A stretch of DNA of 64,000 nucleotides from Strigamia acuminata (GCA_949358305.1 OX442315.1:35552427-35616426); one strand, 5' to 3'. Shown: positions 11,101 through 27,184, counted from the first letter of the stretch. Notes: generated from the letters alone by a model not told the origin. A program made the numbers and translations.

Positions 11101-13285
11101 AGTCACTGCAAATAATCAAGAACTTGCTCAGCTTAGAGCTAACCCAACAGAAGTATCTGTAACTCAGCGTTTGGCCTACGATCGAATCAAATTATTAGCC
11201 GATATTGGAGGGAATTTGAGTTTATTCATGGGTTTATCACTCTTATCGATTGCTGATATTCTTCAACAAATAATTGTTTCTTTAACCAGGAGGTCCAAGA
11301 AAAACAATTTAAACCGAGTGGAAAGTTTAATTTTGAACAAATACTTTTCCTGCAAACAAAAAGTTGATGCAGACAAAAAGCTAAAGAAAAATCAGAAGGT
11401 TAATTGGACGTGGACTTTGACACTGATTCTGTGTGTTGCATTGGCAATATTTATGATACAGGGACGTGCGTCGTACTATGTTAAATATCCAACTCGTAAT
11501 ATTGTGAAATTAGAGTACCTCAGTCATGTAACGTTTCCGTCAATAACTGTTTGTGGGGAAAATATTAGAGTTTCATTCATGAAGAACAAATACGCTGATG
11601 GCAACAACTCTAGTATTATCAACTGGTGTGATGTACAATTATTAGATTTGTATTTGTCACATAAAAAATTCACCTTAGAATATTTATGGAAATTGACAAA
11701 GTTAGATCCTCTTAAGGATATTCATAAACTCGTTAAGGTATGTATGGTGTACAGTCCATGTTCTAAATGCATGTTTTTCCCAAAATGAGTGCATTTTTTC
11801 CCCTAAAAGGATGCATTTTTAGTAAGTGCGAGTCGTTATAAAGAGTTTCGACTGTACATGTTCCCCAAAAAACAGAGCCGGATTATCCATTGGGCAAGGT
11901 GGGCAAAGCTTCCAGGGCCCCTGAGGTTCACGGGTCCCAGAGTTGGGCTTACAGCCTGTTACAGGGCTCCATCCTAGGCTCGTAATATAAAGAGAAGGTT
12001 ATTTTAATAATTGATCGTGATGGTAAAGTGGTCTTGAAAATTCTCAGTTATATTTGGTATTCCTATATTTGCAGAATGTGTTGCAAATTGATATCTTAAA
12101 TCCAAATGAATCATTGATACACACACCTGAAGGAGACTGTCTTCACTATAAATTTAGTAAGTACGATTGTGAGTCATAAAAATTGTTATTTTCTGCTTTC
12201 AGCTACAAAGTTTAAAAGAAATGACCAATTGACTTTGTCATTCCCCACTAAGGTGTAGTATTGTATGGGTACGGATGGTATGAGTCCTACAACTTAAATA
12301 TCATATCGTTTGGTATCTTTATCCTATGGAAGTATTTTTTATCAAATTACCTCTTATCTTATATTGTGCCAATTATTTATAGAGAAAACAGAATATGCTG
12401 GCTTTTTTACTATGTTCCCATTGCCATTTGTTCAGTTGGCAGCACTGCCAATATATGAATGTCAACATGCTGATTATAAGGTAAATACAATCTCATCCTA
12501 CTGCAAATTACATTTTTTAATTATTTTAATTCTGTCTAGGTATTTGTTAGTGATGTTGATTCTTCTAACGAAGAAACATACGATGTGCTAACGTTGTTGC
12601 ATGCACCTGTGCATTCAGTTACTGTAACTGATGTTCGTATCAAAGTTGTGAGTACTAGTACTCCCCTCCCCCTCCACTTACTGTAAGTATTTTTTATTTC
12701 AGATTCGTAAATTACACACTCCAATGAATCCCTGTATTGAATATTCAGAATATAGAAATTGCCGAAAAGCCTGTTTACTAGAACAAATCCAAAAGGCTAA
12801 ATTATGCAAGTAAGATAATACTAATGTCAATTTGAATTATTTTTTTTTAAATTCATTATCTGTCTTCTTGAAATTAATCATACAGACTGCCATTTTTAGA
12901 CGATATTGTTGAGCATCTTTTGCCATGTGAATCAACTGCAGTGGCCAAGAAAAGTCTCAATACATTCATTCATATTTTGAGCAATTTAACTAAATCTTGC
13001 CCTTGCATTCGCTATTGTATGAACACTGTTTTTGTTTTAAATTCTTACAATCAAGTTATGCCTGTGGATCAACCTTTTATGATTGCATTTTTAATGCTTT
13101 CTAACATAGCAGAACACATAATTGAAGTCGAAGACTATTCACTGTTTGCGCTGTGTGCGGATGTTGGTAATAGCTTTGGTCTAGCATTAGGCATGTGTGT
13201 TTTGTCTTTGCTTAGATATGCCAATCGTCCAATTTTGTGGTTGCAAAACAGACTTACTCTTCTGTATTCAAAACGACATCATTAG
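8162..13285 (+). CDS. Tandem (two-domain) DEG/ENaC-type ion channel
   Basis: Recognised exons: 8162-8620, 8677-8754, 10482-10568, one ending 10859 (start about 10772), 10930-11737, 12075-12156, 12383-12480, 12540-12647, 12703-12809, 12886-13285. Phases fit except between 10568 and 10772, where one exon is probably unseen. The sum is about 770 residues. Domain 1 has a first helix (GFWFCIVFACLLACGY), the post-helix FPALQACTFE block, a cysteine-rich ectodomain and a pore helix with ADIGGNLSLFMGLSLL. In the same 808-nt exon, after a basic linker of about 45 residues without Met, comes a second first helix (WTWTLTLILCVALAIF) with VTFPSITVCGEN, then a second ectodomain and pore helix (ADVGNSFGLALGMCVL). 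DEG/ENaC proteins are normally single-domain cation channel subunits with two membrane helices that assemble as trimers. Both domains look small for the family. I do not see the usual His-Gly motif before helix 1. Confidence 0.8.
11832..11990. repeat. Intronic repeat fragments
   Basis: About 11834-11860 (GTCGTTATAAAGAGTTTCGACTGTA) equals one end of the MITE at 25919-26098. It is followed at 11875-11985 by a GC-richer unit beginning CAGAGCCGGATTATCCATTG and containing GGGCAAGGTGGGCAAAG. That unit resembles non-autonomous transposon ends I know from other animal genomes, but I cannot name it. Confidence 0.4.
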
Positions 13286-13289
13286 TTTT

Positions 13290-14180
13290 AAATCACTGTA
13301 TGTTCTAACAATAGTTTTTATGAAAACTGAAGACAGTTTGTGTTTTAATTACTGTGTGACTGGTATTGTCTTCATCATGGCAGCCTGGGGACTGGTTACC
13401 ATGGTTTGGGACGCATACTCACCTATTGATGACAAGAGACTCCAGATTGTTGGTTGTTGGCCTTTAATCGTTAGTCTAGGGGTTGGAGAATCCAGTTACC
13501 GGCGTGCAGGAAGTGTCGCAAAGGCACGCCGCACTGGCAATCGAGCCGTCATCCATAGGGAGGGAAGAAAACAGAAAAAGGGAAAATGAGATTAAGAGGA
13601 AAAAAGATAAATTTATTCGGAATTTGGATTAAAATTTGGAATTGATGATGTGATTATATCACAATCATTCAAAATGGCTGCCAATGGCTTCAATGAAATC
13701 ACTGACCATCATTGAAATTTTATGGATTTTGGTGTAATTGGATAAAATTTATTTGTGGTTTTTATTATTTCACTTTCGTACTGACCAGCTACTGAACAGC
13801 TAGTTTATTAACTATTTGAAAAAAAAAAACTGTACTATGTACCCACTTAAAAAATATCTTACTGTTGTTGTAATTTTAATAAATTATTCAAATTGTTTAA
13901 AGACTTTGTGAACACCCTGTACTTGGAATGGCAGTTTTTTCCTCGTCAAGATGCAGTATTGCACTTCAAATGGCCGTTTTTTCTTCGTAAAAATGCATAG
14001 TTGCCTTTGAAAAGAATGATCGTACATCAAAAAACGCCATTTCTTGCCTCATTCAAACCATAAAATCAAATTTTTGAAGAAATAAAATTGAATTTTAATC
14101 ATGAAGTAAATTAACGATAATCCATGAGCATTAAAACTAAAATTTATAGATGAAAACAATCAAAATAAAATAACTAGTTT
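13290..14180. other. 3' flank and spacer between the DEG/ENaC and EXD3 genes
   Basis: AT-rich. The open frame reaching 13589 overlaps the DEG/ENaC end in another frame and is not convincing. No RNA gene or repeat with clear ends was found. The two genes meet tail to tail here. Confidence 0.4.
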
Positions 14181-14183
14181 TGG

Positions 14184-17100
14184 TTAATCAGTAATGACCA
14201 TATTTTTCAAGGTAGAAACAAGCCGTTTTAAATGTGATCCCTCCCAATACACTTTCCCACAAGTAGCACAAATGTAAAATACGTTGACCCGTGAAAATAG
14301 TTCGTCGTTGACACCATCAAATCGAATCGAAGCGTTTTCGTCGGTCCGAAGATTTAAAGTGTCAATTTTCCCTTCTTCGTAAGAGGCCCAAAATGGCGAC
14401 TTAAAGGGACTGGGTTTGCTCAAAACGAAACTGTTTTGCCACAGACTTCGCACGTCGTTGGAAGGAACTTTAATGTATCTGCAATTGTTGCATTTCTGAA
14501 AATACAATAAAATTGTACGAGACGAATATACATATATATATTTTTAAATATTTTTGTTTTTAGTACCTGACAGCGGCTAAAAATATCTTGAGATGTCACT
14601 TGTACGTTGAAGTAATTTAATACTTTTTGTGCTTGTTCCCTTTGTGGTAATGCTATGTTGACGTAATGACACATTCCAGGTTTGACGTATTGATTCATCT
14701 GGACATAATAAAAATATTTTTTTTCTTTTCTCTTGGTTAAAGGTGGTTTTCTATACTACGGCAGTGTGGTCAAAGGTGGGTTACCATATTAAACACGGTC
14801 AAGTCATGCAATATTTTTTAACAAAATTGTAACAGAATTGGCTCATATTTGATCACAATAGACCAATTTTGTCAAAGTTATCAAATATTTCTCTAATTAT
14901 TCAAATATTTCTCGAATTATTCAAATATTTCTCGAATTATTCAAATATTTCTCGAATTATTCAATAATTTCTCGAATTATTCAATAATTTCTCGAATTAT
15001 TCAATAATTTCTCGAATTATTCAATAATTTCTCGAATTATTCAATAATTTCTCGAATTATTCAATAATTTCTCGAATTATTCAATAATTTCTCGAATTAT
15101 TCAATAATTTCTCAATTTTCACGAAAATTTCCCAATGTTTATGAAAATTCCTCAATTTTCGCAAAGATTTCTCAAAACTTGTAATTCCAAAAATGTTTCA
15201 CGTTTAATTTAAATTTTCCCATAAATTCCACAAATTTAAATCAAATTTCCCCCTAAATTTCACAAATTTAATTCAAATTTTTCCCTAAATTTTACAAATT
15301 TGCTTTAATTTATCAAAATTAAAATTTAACCCAAAATTTCTCAAATACTTAGAGACTACGACCAAAAAACTATCAAATTCATTAAAATCATTAAATTATT
15401 TACAAACAGGTCCACTGACTAACTCGCACCTGTAAAAAAAAAACCCTTATACTATCCGCAAATACCTTTTTATACGGACTTCCAGAAGTAAGAATAATTC
15501 TATTTTCATTAATCCCAATCCTCAGAGCCGTTTGCGGATCCTCCGAGTTCTCCACCATCCTCACATCAACTCCCATCAGTCTCAACTGTCTTCCGAGCCC
15601 CTGCAACATCGAATCGACAACCACCCTAAACTGCCCCGGCGAACAAAGCGGCGGTGCCATCGAACTGTTCAAACAACTCGTCTGAGCACCCTAAAAAATA
15701 AAAATCCACCATTAATCCCCATTAATTCCACTCAATCAATTAATTTCACACATTTTCACTCGCCGAACTCGAACTTTTACTCTTTTTCACTTGCCGCGTA
15801 CTCATCAACAATTCCAAATCTACCCCAAGCACGGTCGCCCTGTGTTCCAGCACCGCGTGCACCTCCAACAGACAAAACGCATCCATCGCCGCGTATTCAA
15901 CCTGACGCTTCCGCAACGGTCGGTTATCCCAGTTGGAAAACTGTTCTCTCTTGTCCAATTTCTTGCCCAAACACATCCCGACGATGTCGGTCAATCCCCT
16001 GCTGCTGTGCGGGACATCGTACGGAAATATCTCGGGATGCAGAACTGCCAACTGTCAAATAAACAAACGATTTTTACAATTACATTTGATTATCTTTTCT
16101 TTGTCGAATCACTTTTTGGGTTAATCCGTGAAGGTCTAGAAGGTTTTTCGTTTCCATGTGCAGTTTTTCACATTCGGGAAGACTTTGACTCAGCATTTTT
16201 AAATCGGTGGAAAATCCAAACCCTAATTCATCGTTAAATTACGAAAATTACGGAATTTTATAGCAATTTATACTTAAATACCGAGTTTTTTAATTTCGAC
16301 GTTGGTAAACACGGCTAACACCAGCGTGCGCCAATCCTTAGCGTCGATTCTCAACTCCGGTTCCAACTGACCCGATTGATTGTTTTCCAAGATGACTTTA
16401 ACGTCTAATATGAATATTTGGTCGCACGTTGCGATCTGAATAATCGATAGCCTAATTTCAAATTGATTGATTTAATTAAATTGATTTAATTAATTTTGTG
16501 GAGTTTTTACTTCGTGCCGGCGCCCGGTTTCCATTCGCAGTCGCAACCGATTACATTCGCCACTTGAAGCGCGTCCAACATTGCATCAAATTGTTGCTTG
16601 GTGTCGACGTAAATGATGGCTGAAGAAGGCAACGAAAGCGAATGGAATAAATGCGCGTCGGACGGTTCGGACACGATCACTTCGTCCCAATTTTCGTTTT
16701 GTACGGACGTATAACTGTCTCTGAGAATGAAAAATTAAATAAAGATAATGAATTTAGCAAATCATAGGAAATTCTTCACCTTTCTCTGTCTTCGAGGGCC
16801 GTTTGCAGCGATTCGGGAAGTTGATCTCGAGGTACTCTGTACTTGAGCACGCATTTTACGGCGCATGGTAAATCGTTGTAGCAAAGCAGTAGCGTGCATA
16901 ATTCCACCTGCAATCCGACATCGTTTTTTATAACCGCCTGAAAAATTTAAAATTTTTAACATTAAATTTTTGCATTATTAAAATTAATTTTTTGCATTTT
17001 TAAAATTAATTTTTCGCATTTTTAAAATTAATTTTTTGCTTTTTTAAAATTTCATTATTTCATTTTTAAAATTAAATTTTTGCATTTTTAAAATTAAATT

Positions 17101-18675
17101 TTTGCGTTTTTAAAATTAATTTTTTGCATTTTTAAAATTAATTTTTTGCATTTTTAAAATTAAATTTTTGCATTTTTAAAATTAAATTTTCTCATTTTTA
17201 AAATTAGATTTTTGCATTTTTAAAATTAAATTTTCTCATTTTTAAAATTAGATTTCTGCATTTTTAAAATTAAATTATTTCATTTTTAAAATTTCATTAT
17301 TTCATTTTTAAAATTAAATTATTTCATTTTTAAAATTAAATTATTTCATTTTAAAAATTAAATTTTTGCATTTTTAAAATTAATTTTATGCATTTTTAAA
17401 TTTTTTTCAAAAATTGAAACCTCGATCATTTCTTCCCACGCCTCGTCACTGATATTCGCTTCGGTATATTTCTTATGAAGAAGATACTTCAACGTTCCGA
17501 TGTTATTTATCTGAGAAATATTACTACAAACATCCGGGGATATATTATACAACTTCATAAACCGTGAGCCCAACTTCTTAAACGCTCTTTGATTCCATTT
17601 CCCCGCTTTTGCATCTTTAATTTGCAAACCCCTGGAAAAAAAGTAAAAAAAAAAAACATAAACAACATAATTCCTCAAAAAAACCAAAAAGAAACCTACG
17701 CCGCAAGTTGAAATGCATTTTTCTCGTAAGTGCACATACTATCAATAAACTGCACAAACAATTCCTGTTGTTCCGGACACTTGTCGAGATAATTCTGCAC
17801 AAAATTAACCCTATCTTGAAGCAATAACGGCACTAAAAACTAAAATAAACAAAAAAAACATCAATTTAACATCAATTTAACAAAAAAAAATGTCTTTACC
17901 TCATTAATATTGAAATGTCTCTGAATATTAAGCAACGTGGCGAACAAACAAGCCTGTTTATAATCGCCCAACTCGATCAACTGCTTAACCCTCGCTAAAA
18001 ACTCTTCACCGACATCCCCCAAGTGGTAAATCTCGGCAACCATTTGCGTTAGATTCGAATTATTCTGACTTCCCAGCGCATCGAACACTTCAGTCTTAAG
18101 TTCGAGCGAAATGTTGAATTTTTCGGTCGAGTTGTCTTTCAGCCACTCGTGGAAGGCCTTCATCACTACGGCGCTCAAAGTGTTGGGTTTGCCCGTGTGG
18201 AAATCGGGGCTTTCGGTCATGAAGTACAAGGCGGTACGGTACGGGTTACTCGACGTCTTGTACGTCAATTTGAGGAGTTGTGTCGTCACGTACAGATCGT
18301 TGCTTTTGTTCCACGTCGAGCGCAGTTCGTCCAACCAAGCTTTGTGTTGTAGAAAACCGGGTTCCATGTCGTCGAATGGTTGTTTCGATGTTGCTCCAAC
18401 GTTGTCATCCCAATCTTCGTAATTCTTTGAATAAAAATGGAGAAAAATTTGAAATTTTTGTTTGTTTGTGTTTGAGATTTATTTTATACTTGATGACGTG
18501 ATGTCGACGGTTGATCCGGAGATGGTTGGGTGTTAATTCTTCGATGTGTGTTCCGAAATTCTCGCGTAGCGTAATTTCTTTTGCCTTTTCCTGCCATTTG
18601 TGCAACTTGCAATCCACACGCCTGTCTTGTCTTGCCCTTTTCACCCTCCACTAACCTGGTGGCAATTTCGCGCAA
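14184..18675 (-). CDS. EXD3: EXD3 / Mut-7-like 3'-5' exonuclease, copy 1
   Basis: About twelve exons from roughly 18675 to 14184. N-terminal helical region in 18422-17897 (MEPGFLQHKAWLDELRST), then PLLLQDRVNFVQNYL (17842-17700), 17637-17420, 16935-16780 and 16721-16560 ending in VIGCDCEWKPG (DEDD motif I). 16440-16280 and about 16235-16100 hold GFSTDLKML (motif II). 16051-15740 holds YAAMDAFCLLEV (motif III). 15690-15460 is the Mut7-C RNase-like domain (VDSMLQGLGRQLRLMGVDVR, IILTSG). 14698-14560 and 14497-14184 carry a zinc ribbon (DIFSRCQ, KCNNCRYI, FYICATCGKVYWEGSH). EXD3 relatives include C. elegans mut-7 and fly Nibbler, which trim small-RNA 3' ends. The first coding exon and start codon are unresolved. 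The promoter is probably shared with DPM2. Confidence 0.85.
14878..15118. repeat. 20-bp tandem repeat (AATTATTCAATAATTTCTCG)n
   Basis: About twelve near-identical units. The left units read ATTCAAATATTTCTC and the right ones ATTCAATAATTTCTC. It lies in the EXD3 intron before the zinc-ribbon exons; about 200 bp of related degenerate AT-rich sequence follows. Confidence 0.9.
16940..17410. repeat. About 20-bp AT-rich tandem repeat (TTTTTAAAATTAAATTTTTGCA)n
   Basis: Roughly twenty imperfect units fill nearly the whole EXD3 intron between the exons at 17637-17420 and 16935-16780. Confidence 0.85.
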
Positions 18676-19045
18676 CTTTAAAATTATAATTAATACTGTT
18701 CAAAAATGACTAATTTATCTGATTATTTTGGAATGGAAATAAACTAAAAAGTAATATAAAAATTTTAAAAAATGTAAACAATTTCGCGTCAATTCTAGAC
18801 ACCGATTACCACGTGGTATATTTTAAACCAATAAAAACTCCTTACTTTTAACCAACTGATTGAAATGTCTATGCAAGGCTACTTGTCTATGGATGAATGT
18901 GACGATCATGATCAGCAAATATGAAGGGATAATATGATAATTATTAGACAGTATCAGATATTATCTTTAGTATCATAATTCACAAACATCTTGTAATCTG
19001 TTAACGACTTCATTAAATCAAATTTGGCTGTGCAAATCAACACAA
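18676..19045. promoter_or_regulatory. Shared region between the divergent EXD3 and DPM2 genes
   Basis: EXD3 starts leftwards at or just upstream of about 18675 and the DPM2 ATG is at 19046, leaving about 370 nt. A head-to-head pair this close may share a promoter. No TATA box or named element can be assigned. If EXD3 has a further 5' exon, it would lie here. Confidence 0.4.
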
Positions 19046-19482
19046 ATGGTAAATTAAACGTAATTAATTTAATTAATTGAATTTATCAATTGAATTTTTT
19101 CCAGGCGTGTGATAGTGATAAAACCCTTGGAATGTTAATGATCATTGTGAGCGGCTTGATCTTTGTTTATTACACATTTTGGGTTCTAGTTTTGGTAATG
19201 TTTGTTTATCTGTGAATGAGATACAATTTTTACGATTTTATCTATTATTTTCCAGCCTTTTGTTGATACTGATTACATTCTGCAGAAGTTATATCCGTCA
19301 CCTGTATATGCGCTTGCAATGCCAATCATTTTGGGAGTTGTCGGTGTGTTTGGTCTGGGTAGGCAATCCAAGTATTAAAAAATTAAAATTACATTTAATT
19401 ATGTGCTTTATTTTATTTTTTTGAAGGTATTTTCATAGGTATTGTACTTATCAGAAGCAAGTTTAAGGAAAAACCCAGCTGA
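19046..19482 (+). CDS. DPM2: Dolichol-phosphate mannosyltransferase subunit 2
   Basis: Four exons: 19046-19048 (the ATG alone), 19105-19194, 19256-19358 and 19427-19482. All have GT/AG ends and phases that join exactly, giving about 83 residues, as in the family (human DPM2 is 84). Two membrane helices are visible: one in LMIIVSGLIFVYYTFWVLVL and one in ALAMPIILGVVGVFGLG. PFVDTDY between them matches the family's PFIDS block, and the tail is basic (IRSKFKEKPS). DPM2 is a small ER membrane subunit that stabilises the catalytic DPM1 of dolichol-phosphate-mannose synthase, needed for N-glycans, GPI anchors and O-mannosylation. It is followed on the same strand by mago nashi after about 450 nt. 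Confidence 0.9.
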
Positions 19483-19931
19483 TATTTTTTTTAATCGATT
19501 ATTAAGTGCCTTAAAAATAAATCTGTCTGTGTTAATTTTTGCAAATCACGTGTGTACATTTTTTGGATTTTTGGATTTTTGTATTATTTATTTGATTAAT
19601 TAATAATAAATGAATTTGTTTGTGTTGGATAAAGAAATTAGGTTTCATTTCTACCACTAGGGGTCAAATTGGCGTTGTCTACTATCACGTTTGAGCCCGA
19701 AACTGTTATTCACTAATTCTATACCACTTCTGAATACAATAATGTTCATTACACGTTTACATTGGACACAACTGAACTGGTAATCGGTAAGCGACCTACG
19801 TTAGTTTGCTTCTTCAGAACCGCTACTTCGTAAGTCCTCCGTTTCGTTTTTCAACAAATATATACAAATACCGGCATCTTACATTGTGTGTCTAATATTT
19901 TCAGTTCCGTAAAACATCTACATTCATTGAT

Positions 19932-20568
<637 letters not shown>

Positions 20569-21130
20569 ATGTTTTATTTTTGTTGAATTTCATTCCTCAT
20601 TATGTGAATTTTTGTTTTTAAAAAATGATATGAAATGTGCGCAGGTTTAGACTTGTCGATTGCCTGTAACTCTAACTAAGTTACAAATTTATTTAACAAT
20701 TTTTTTTTATACAAGTACAAGGCACAATAAAAGCAAATGGTTCAATTTGAATTAATGAATTTAATGGAATTTGAAATAGTTAACTGTATGGGAAATACAT
20801 TGAATAATTTACTGAAACAACAAAAACATGACAAAATCAATTTGATTAATTAAATTTTTGGCTTTGGTAACAACAAATAAATAAGAAAAATGCAAGTATC
20901 GATTTTAACGTTTTAATTTAAGTTTAGCGTCGTTATAGGACGAAAAATCGATTTTTTTTTTGGAATAATTAAATGCAAAATTGATAAGAAATAAAATTAT
21001 AATAGAAATAACATTTTTATAGGAATGTTATATGATTTATTGTATTCTAAATATTATATTGTAATTTTTATCATCAAAAACTAAACGACTAGTTGTTAAG
21101 TAACAGCCAGAAAGCAGAATTCAGTCGAAC
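20569..21130. other. Spacer between mago nashi and the calcyphosine-like gene
   Basis: AT-rich with only very short open frames. It holds the 3' ends of two convergent genes. No repeat with clear ends seen. Confidence 0.45.
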
Positions 21131-21135
21131 TGAAT

Positions 21136-24146
<3,011 letters not shown>

Positions 24147-24149
24147 TTC

Positions 24150-25915
24150 TAACTGTGAAACGTGCAATAAAATACAACTGGTGACTGTAATAAAAATAAA
24201 ACATTCATTATTTTTTCCGTTTAATTCCACTAATGACGAAATCTAGTGAGTTACACCCTTACTTGCGTGGAATGGGAAAAACCTCCTGCTCCTTTCCTGT
24301 TGTTCAGATTAGATAAGCAATGCTAGAAAGCAGCGCAGCCTGTAACATAAAAATGCGTTGTAATGTTATGGATAACCATCACCAGAGATGCGGTCACTTG
24401 AGACGATTTTTCCTTTTTTTTTTTTAATGTAGAGTTGTTTTGTGCTTTATTTTTTTTTAAAGTTGATGACAAATGACGTAATTTTGGTTTTTGTGAGTAA
24501 TAATAATGATAATATGTTTGGAAATAAATTTTACCTTTGAGAAAAATCAGTTGAGGTGATGTTAATGAGCTGCAACAGGCACTGCATCCAATGGTTGCTG
24601 CATCTTTTTGAGGATGAGAGAGCGGGGTGTGCGGATAATCAATATGGTTGTCACGGTGATGCCGAGAGATGGCGGTGGTCCAAGTTTTAAAATTCGAAAT
24701 TCTATGAGTAGTTGTGGATATGCGATGATATCATGAACATCTACTGCTGGTTTTTGATTGGGCAGCGATGAATCTTGGGATGTAGCATCTGCTGTGACAA
24801 GTGAGTTGTATAAATAATCTGTGACTTTAGTTAATTCAACGTAACGTTTTTTTTAAAAAAATTGTTGCCAAATAAAATAAAAGAAAATATTTTTTATTTT
24901 ATCAACAGTATGGTTTGTTTCGGTCAAATTCTTTTGTTGATCGCAAACATTTTTAGCAAATATTTACTCATCTCCCACAATGCAACACAACTCGGCCAAA
25001 CCCACTTCACCATAACCGAGCTGGAAACTGAACAGTGCGTCAACACATGCTGGCGCAAAACCCTCTAGCGGCAGCTAAGCAAACTTGACGGGGAAAATGA
25101 AACGAGAAAATAAAACCACAGCACAGAAAAGGAAAGTGACGAGCTTTCGTTTTGATCAATCGTACGTGGAATGCTGTAAGTAATTTACGAATTCACAACT
25201 GCCTTAATTTAAATAACATTAGGAATGATCGCGACGCTAAGATTCAGTGTCAAATCCAACACGAAAAATAACAAACACATTAGGCTTAAATTACTCCATA
25301 CAAACAGCATAAAAATGTATTAAAAACTGGGTTAAGAAAACAAACGAATATTTTTCAATTGGAAATAAAAAATTTATTAAAATCTGAAGTTGATTCGATC
25401 CATGTTAGTAATAAGAGATGAATATTGATAAATTGTAAAACGATGACCTAATTTCAGAAAGCAGATGTGGGTCAAGTTCGCTCACAACAGCTGAAGGAGT
25501 ATAAGCAAATATCAGCAGATGAGGTTCTAAAATGTGCTGAAAGCAGTTGTGCTGCTCCACAGTAGTCACCACGCTCCATATTAGTCCCATCACGCTGTCC
25601 TAGCAAGGTAATGGACGCTTTTTGTTTGTTTTGCACTCGTTTTCATCTAGTTGTGTTGTTTTGATTTATGGTTATCTCGTGATAGGATGTTTATTTGGAT
25701 TAAAAAGTGGGAAAACGTTACAAAATATCTAAAAATATTTAGTTTTGATGATAATTTCTGGTTATTGAACTGGAATAAAAAGTACACAGCTCAATTTTTT
25801 TTTTTTTTTTTTGTGGGAAAATTGCTCAATTTATTTGTTTAATTTATAAATATCGACTAGGCATGGAAATTAGTCTATTCGGTATATAGTCGGTTCATGA
25901 TAATCTTTAATTTTA
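24150..25915. other. Intergenic, nothing convincing
   Basis: 5' flank of the calcyphosine-like gene. Short open frames (for example 24862-25068 plus, 25405-25593 minus) lack recognisable motifs or splice partners. A poly-T run lies at 25797-25813. Confidence 0.4.
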
Positions 25916-25918
25916 ATA

Positions 25919-26098
25919 CAGTCGAAACTCTTTATAACGAATCGCAAGGGGGCCGAAAAATCGATTCCTCATAACGAGAATTCGTTATATCGAAATTTTT
26001 TTGGTGTTCTATGGCCAGCCAACCAAACCGGCCATTTTTATGTATTCGTTATATCGATAATTCGTCATATTGCGATTCGTTATAAAGATTTTCGACTG
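25919..26098. mobile_element. 180-bp Tc1/mariner-pogo-type MITE with TA target duplication
   Basis: Ends CAGTCGAAACTCTTTATAAC and GTTATAAAGATTTTCGACTG are inverted repeats of about 28 bp with one gap, flanked by TA on both sides (25917-25918 and 26099-26100). Further CGTTATATCGA motifs repeat inside. A single matching end lies at 11834-11860. Confidence 0.8.
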
Positions 26099-26099
26099 T

Positions 26100-27180
26100 A
26101 TTCAGTAAATATTCGGTGATTTTGATACTTGGTGCATCTCCAGTTTCGATGATGCTAAATTGACTGTTTTCCTGTCTTACCGACAACCGGAACCTCATTT
26201 TAGGGAACACCATAATATAAATATTTTGTTATAGCGAATTTTTTGTGGTTTCAGTAGGAAAATCTGTATTAAAATACTATTTTTAATACAGGAAAGTTTG
26301 ATTTTTCCAGATTATTCTCCTCGTCCTTTACTCTGTTTTCCCATTTAGCCTTCGTGCTATTTTAACAGGAATTACTGCGGATGTTGCTCGTTACAGCTAA
26401 TCTAGGTATCAATGTGGAACCTTTATCGCTTTTACATTGAAAAGTGAAGTGAATATATGTATCAGTAATAATCATACAAATGAAAGTAAATAACAGCCTA
26501 TCAGTATAATAATCAGTTCAGTGCCACCTGCTAATGTTTTCCTGTAACATGCCAAAATGGATCTTGAGAATTTAATCTGAAGGAGTAAATGAGGAAAATT
26601 AATTTTTCTTTAGTCTTATGGACGTTTCATTTACCATTTAACTGTTGAGAAACCACAGAACATCCTGTGAGACATAATACGGTGTGTGGGATGGGTAAAT
26701 AGCCAATAATATTTGAAACGGAGTAAGCATTGATGATTCATTTTGTGTTTGAGTGAATAGAGTGGGTGTGCTTATTTGAGTCAATTTTTACAGCTATAGA
26801 GCATGATTCCTTTATGTCTGAATTATTGCGAACTTAACACAAAAGATAATACTTTTAGACTACTACTATATTCTTGTTTGACTCAAAAGGATGGCCTTCT
26901 CCCATTGGCCGAACCGCATTACACTTTCCTCCAGTCTGTATTAATACCATTAGGAGAAGTAGTTTTTATTTTTATTATGTTTTGTGATTGCTATTACCAT
27001 TTAAGTTGATATAATTTTGATTATTTTTATAAAAAAAAGTTATTTCCATTTAGGAAATAAAGTTTTATGCACATATAAATGTAAAACTCATGTTTGTTCT
27101 GTTTATTGGTTGCTTTGTCTGGAAAGCAAACAATTTTGAAATTATGGCGGTTACCTAGCCAATCGATTACAATGTCTGTA
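26100..27180. other. Intergenic, no gene supported
   Basis: AT-rich. One open frame of 68 codons at 26803-27009 has no recognised features. No RNA gene seen. Confidence 0.4.
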
Positions 27181-27184
27181 CATT

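Noticed and set aside
8162-13285. Reading this locus as two adjacent DEG/ENaC genes
   Set aside because: The joining exon has no stop, no Met in the linker and only about 135 nt between the pore helix and the next first helix, so one gene fits better.
14878-15118. Regular repeats that could suggest a CRISPR array
   Set aside because: Units follow each other directly with no unique spacers, and the DNA is from an animal; a plain minisatellite.
15532-16237. Overlapping plus-strand open frames of 148 and 176 codons
   Set aside because: Antisense to conserved EXD3 exons, with low-complexity composition.
24862-25068. Open frame of 68 codons with a hydrophobic start and Cys near the end
   Set aside because: No splice partner, no family, AT-rich intergenic DNA; likely chance.
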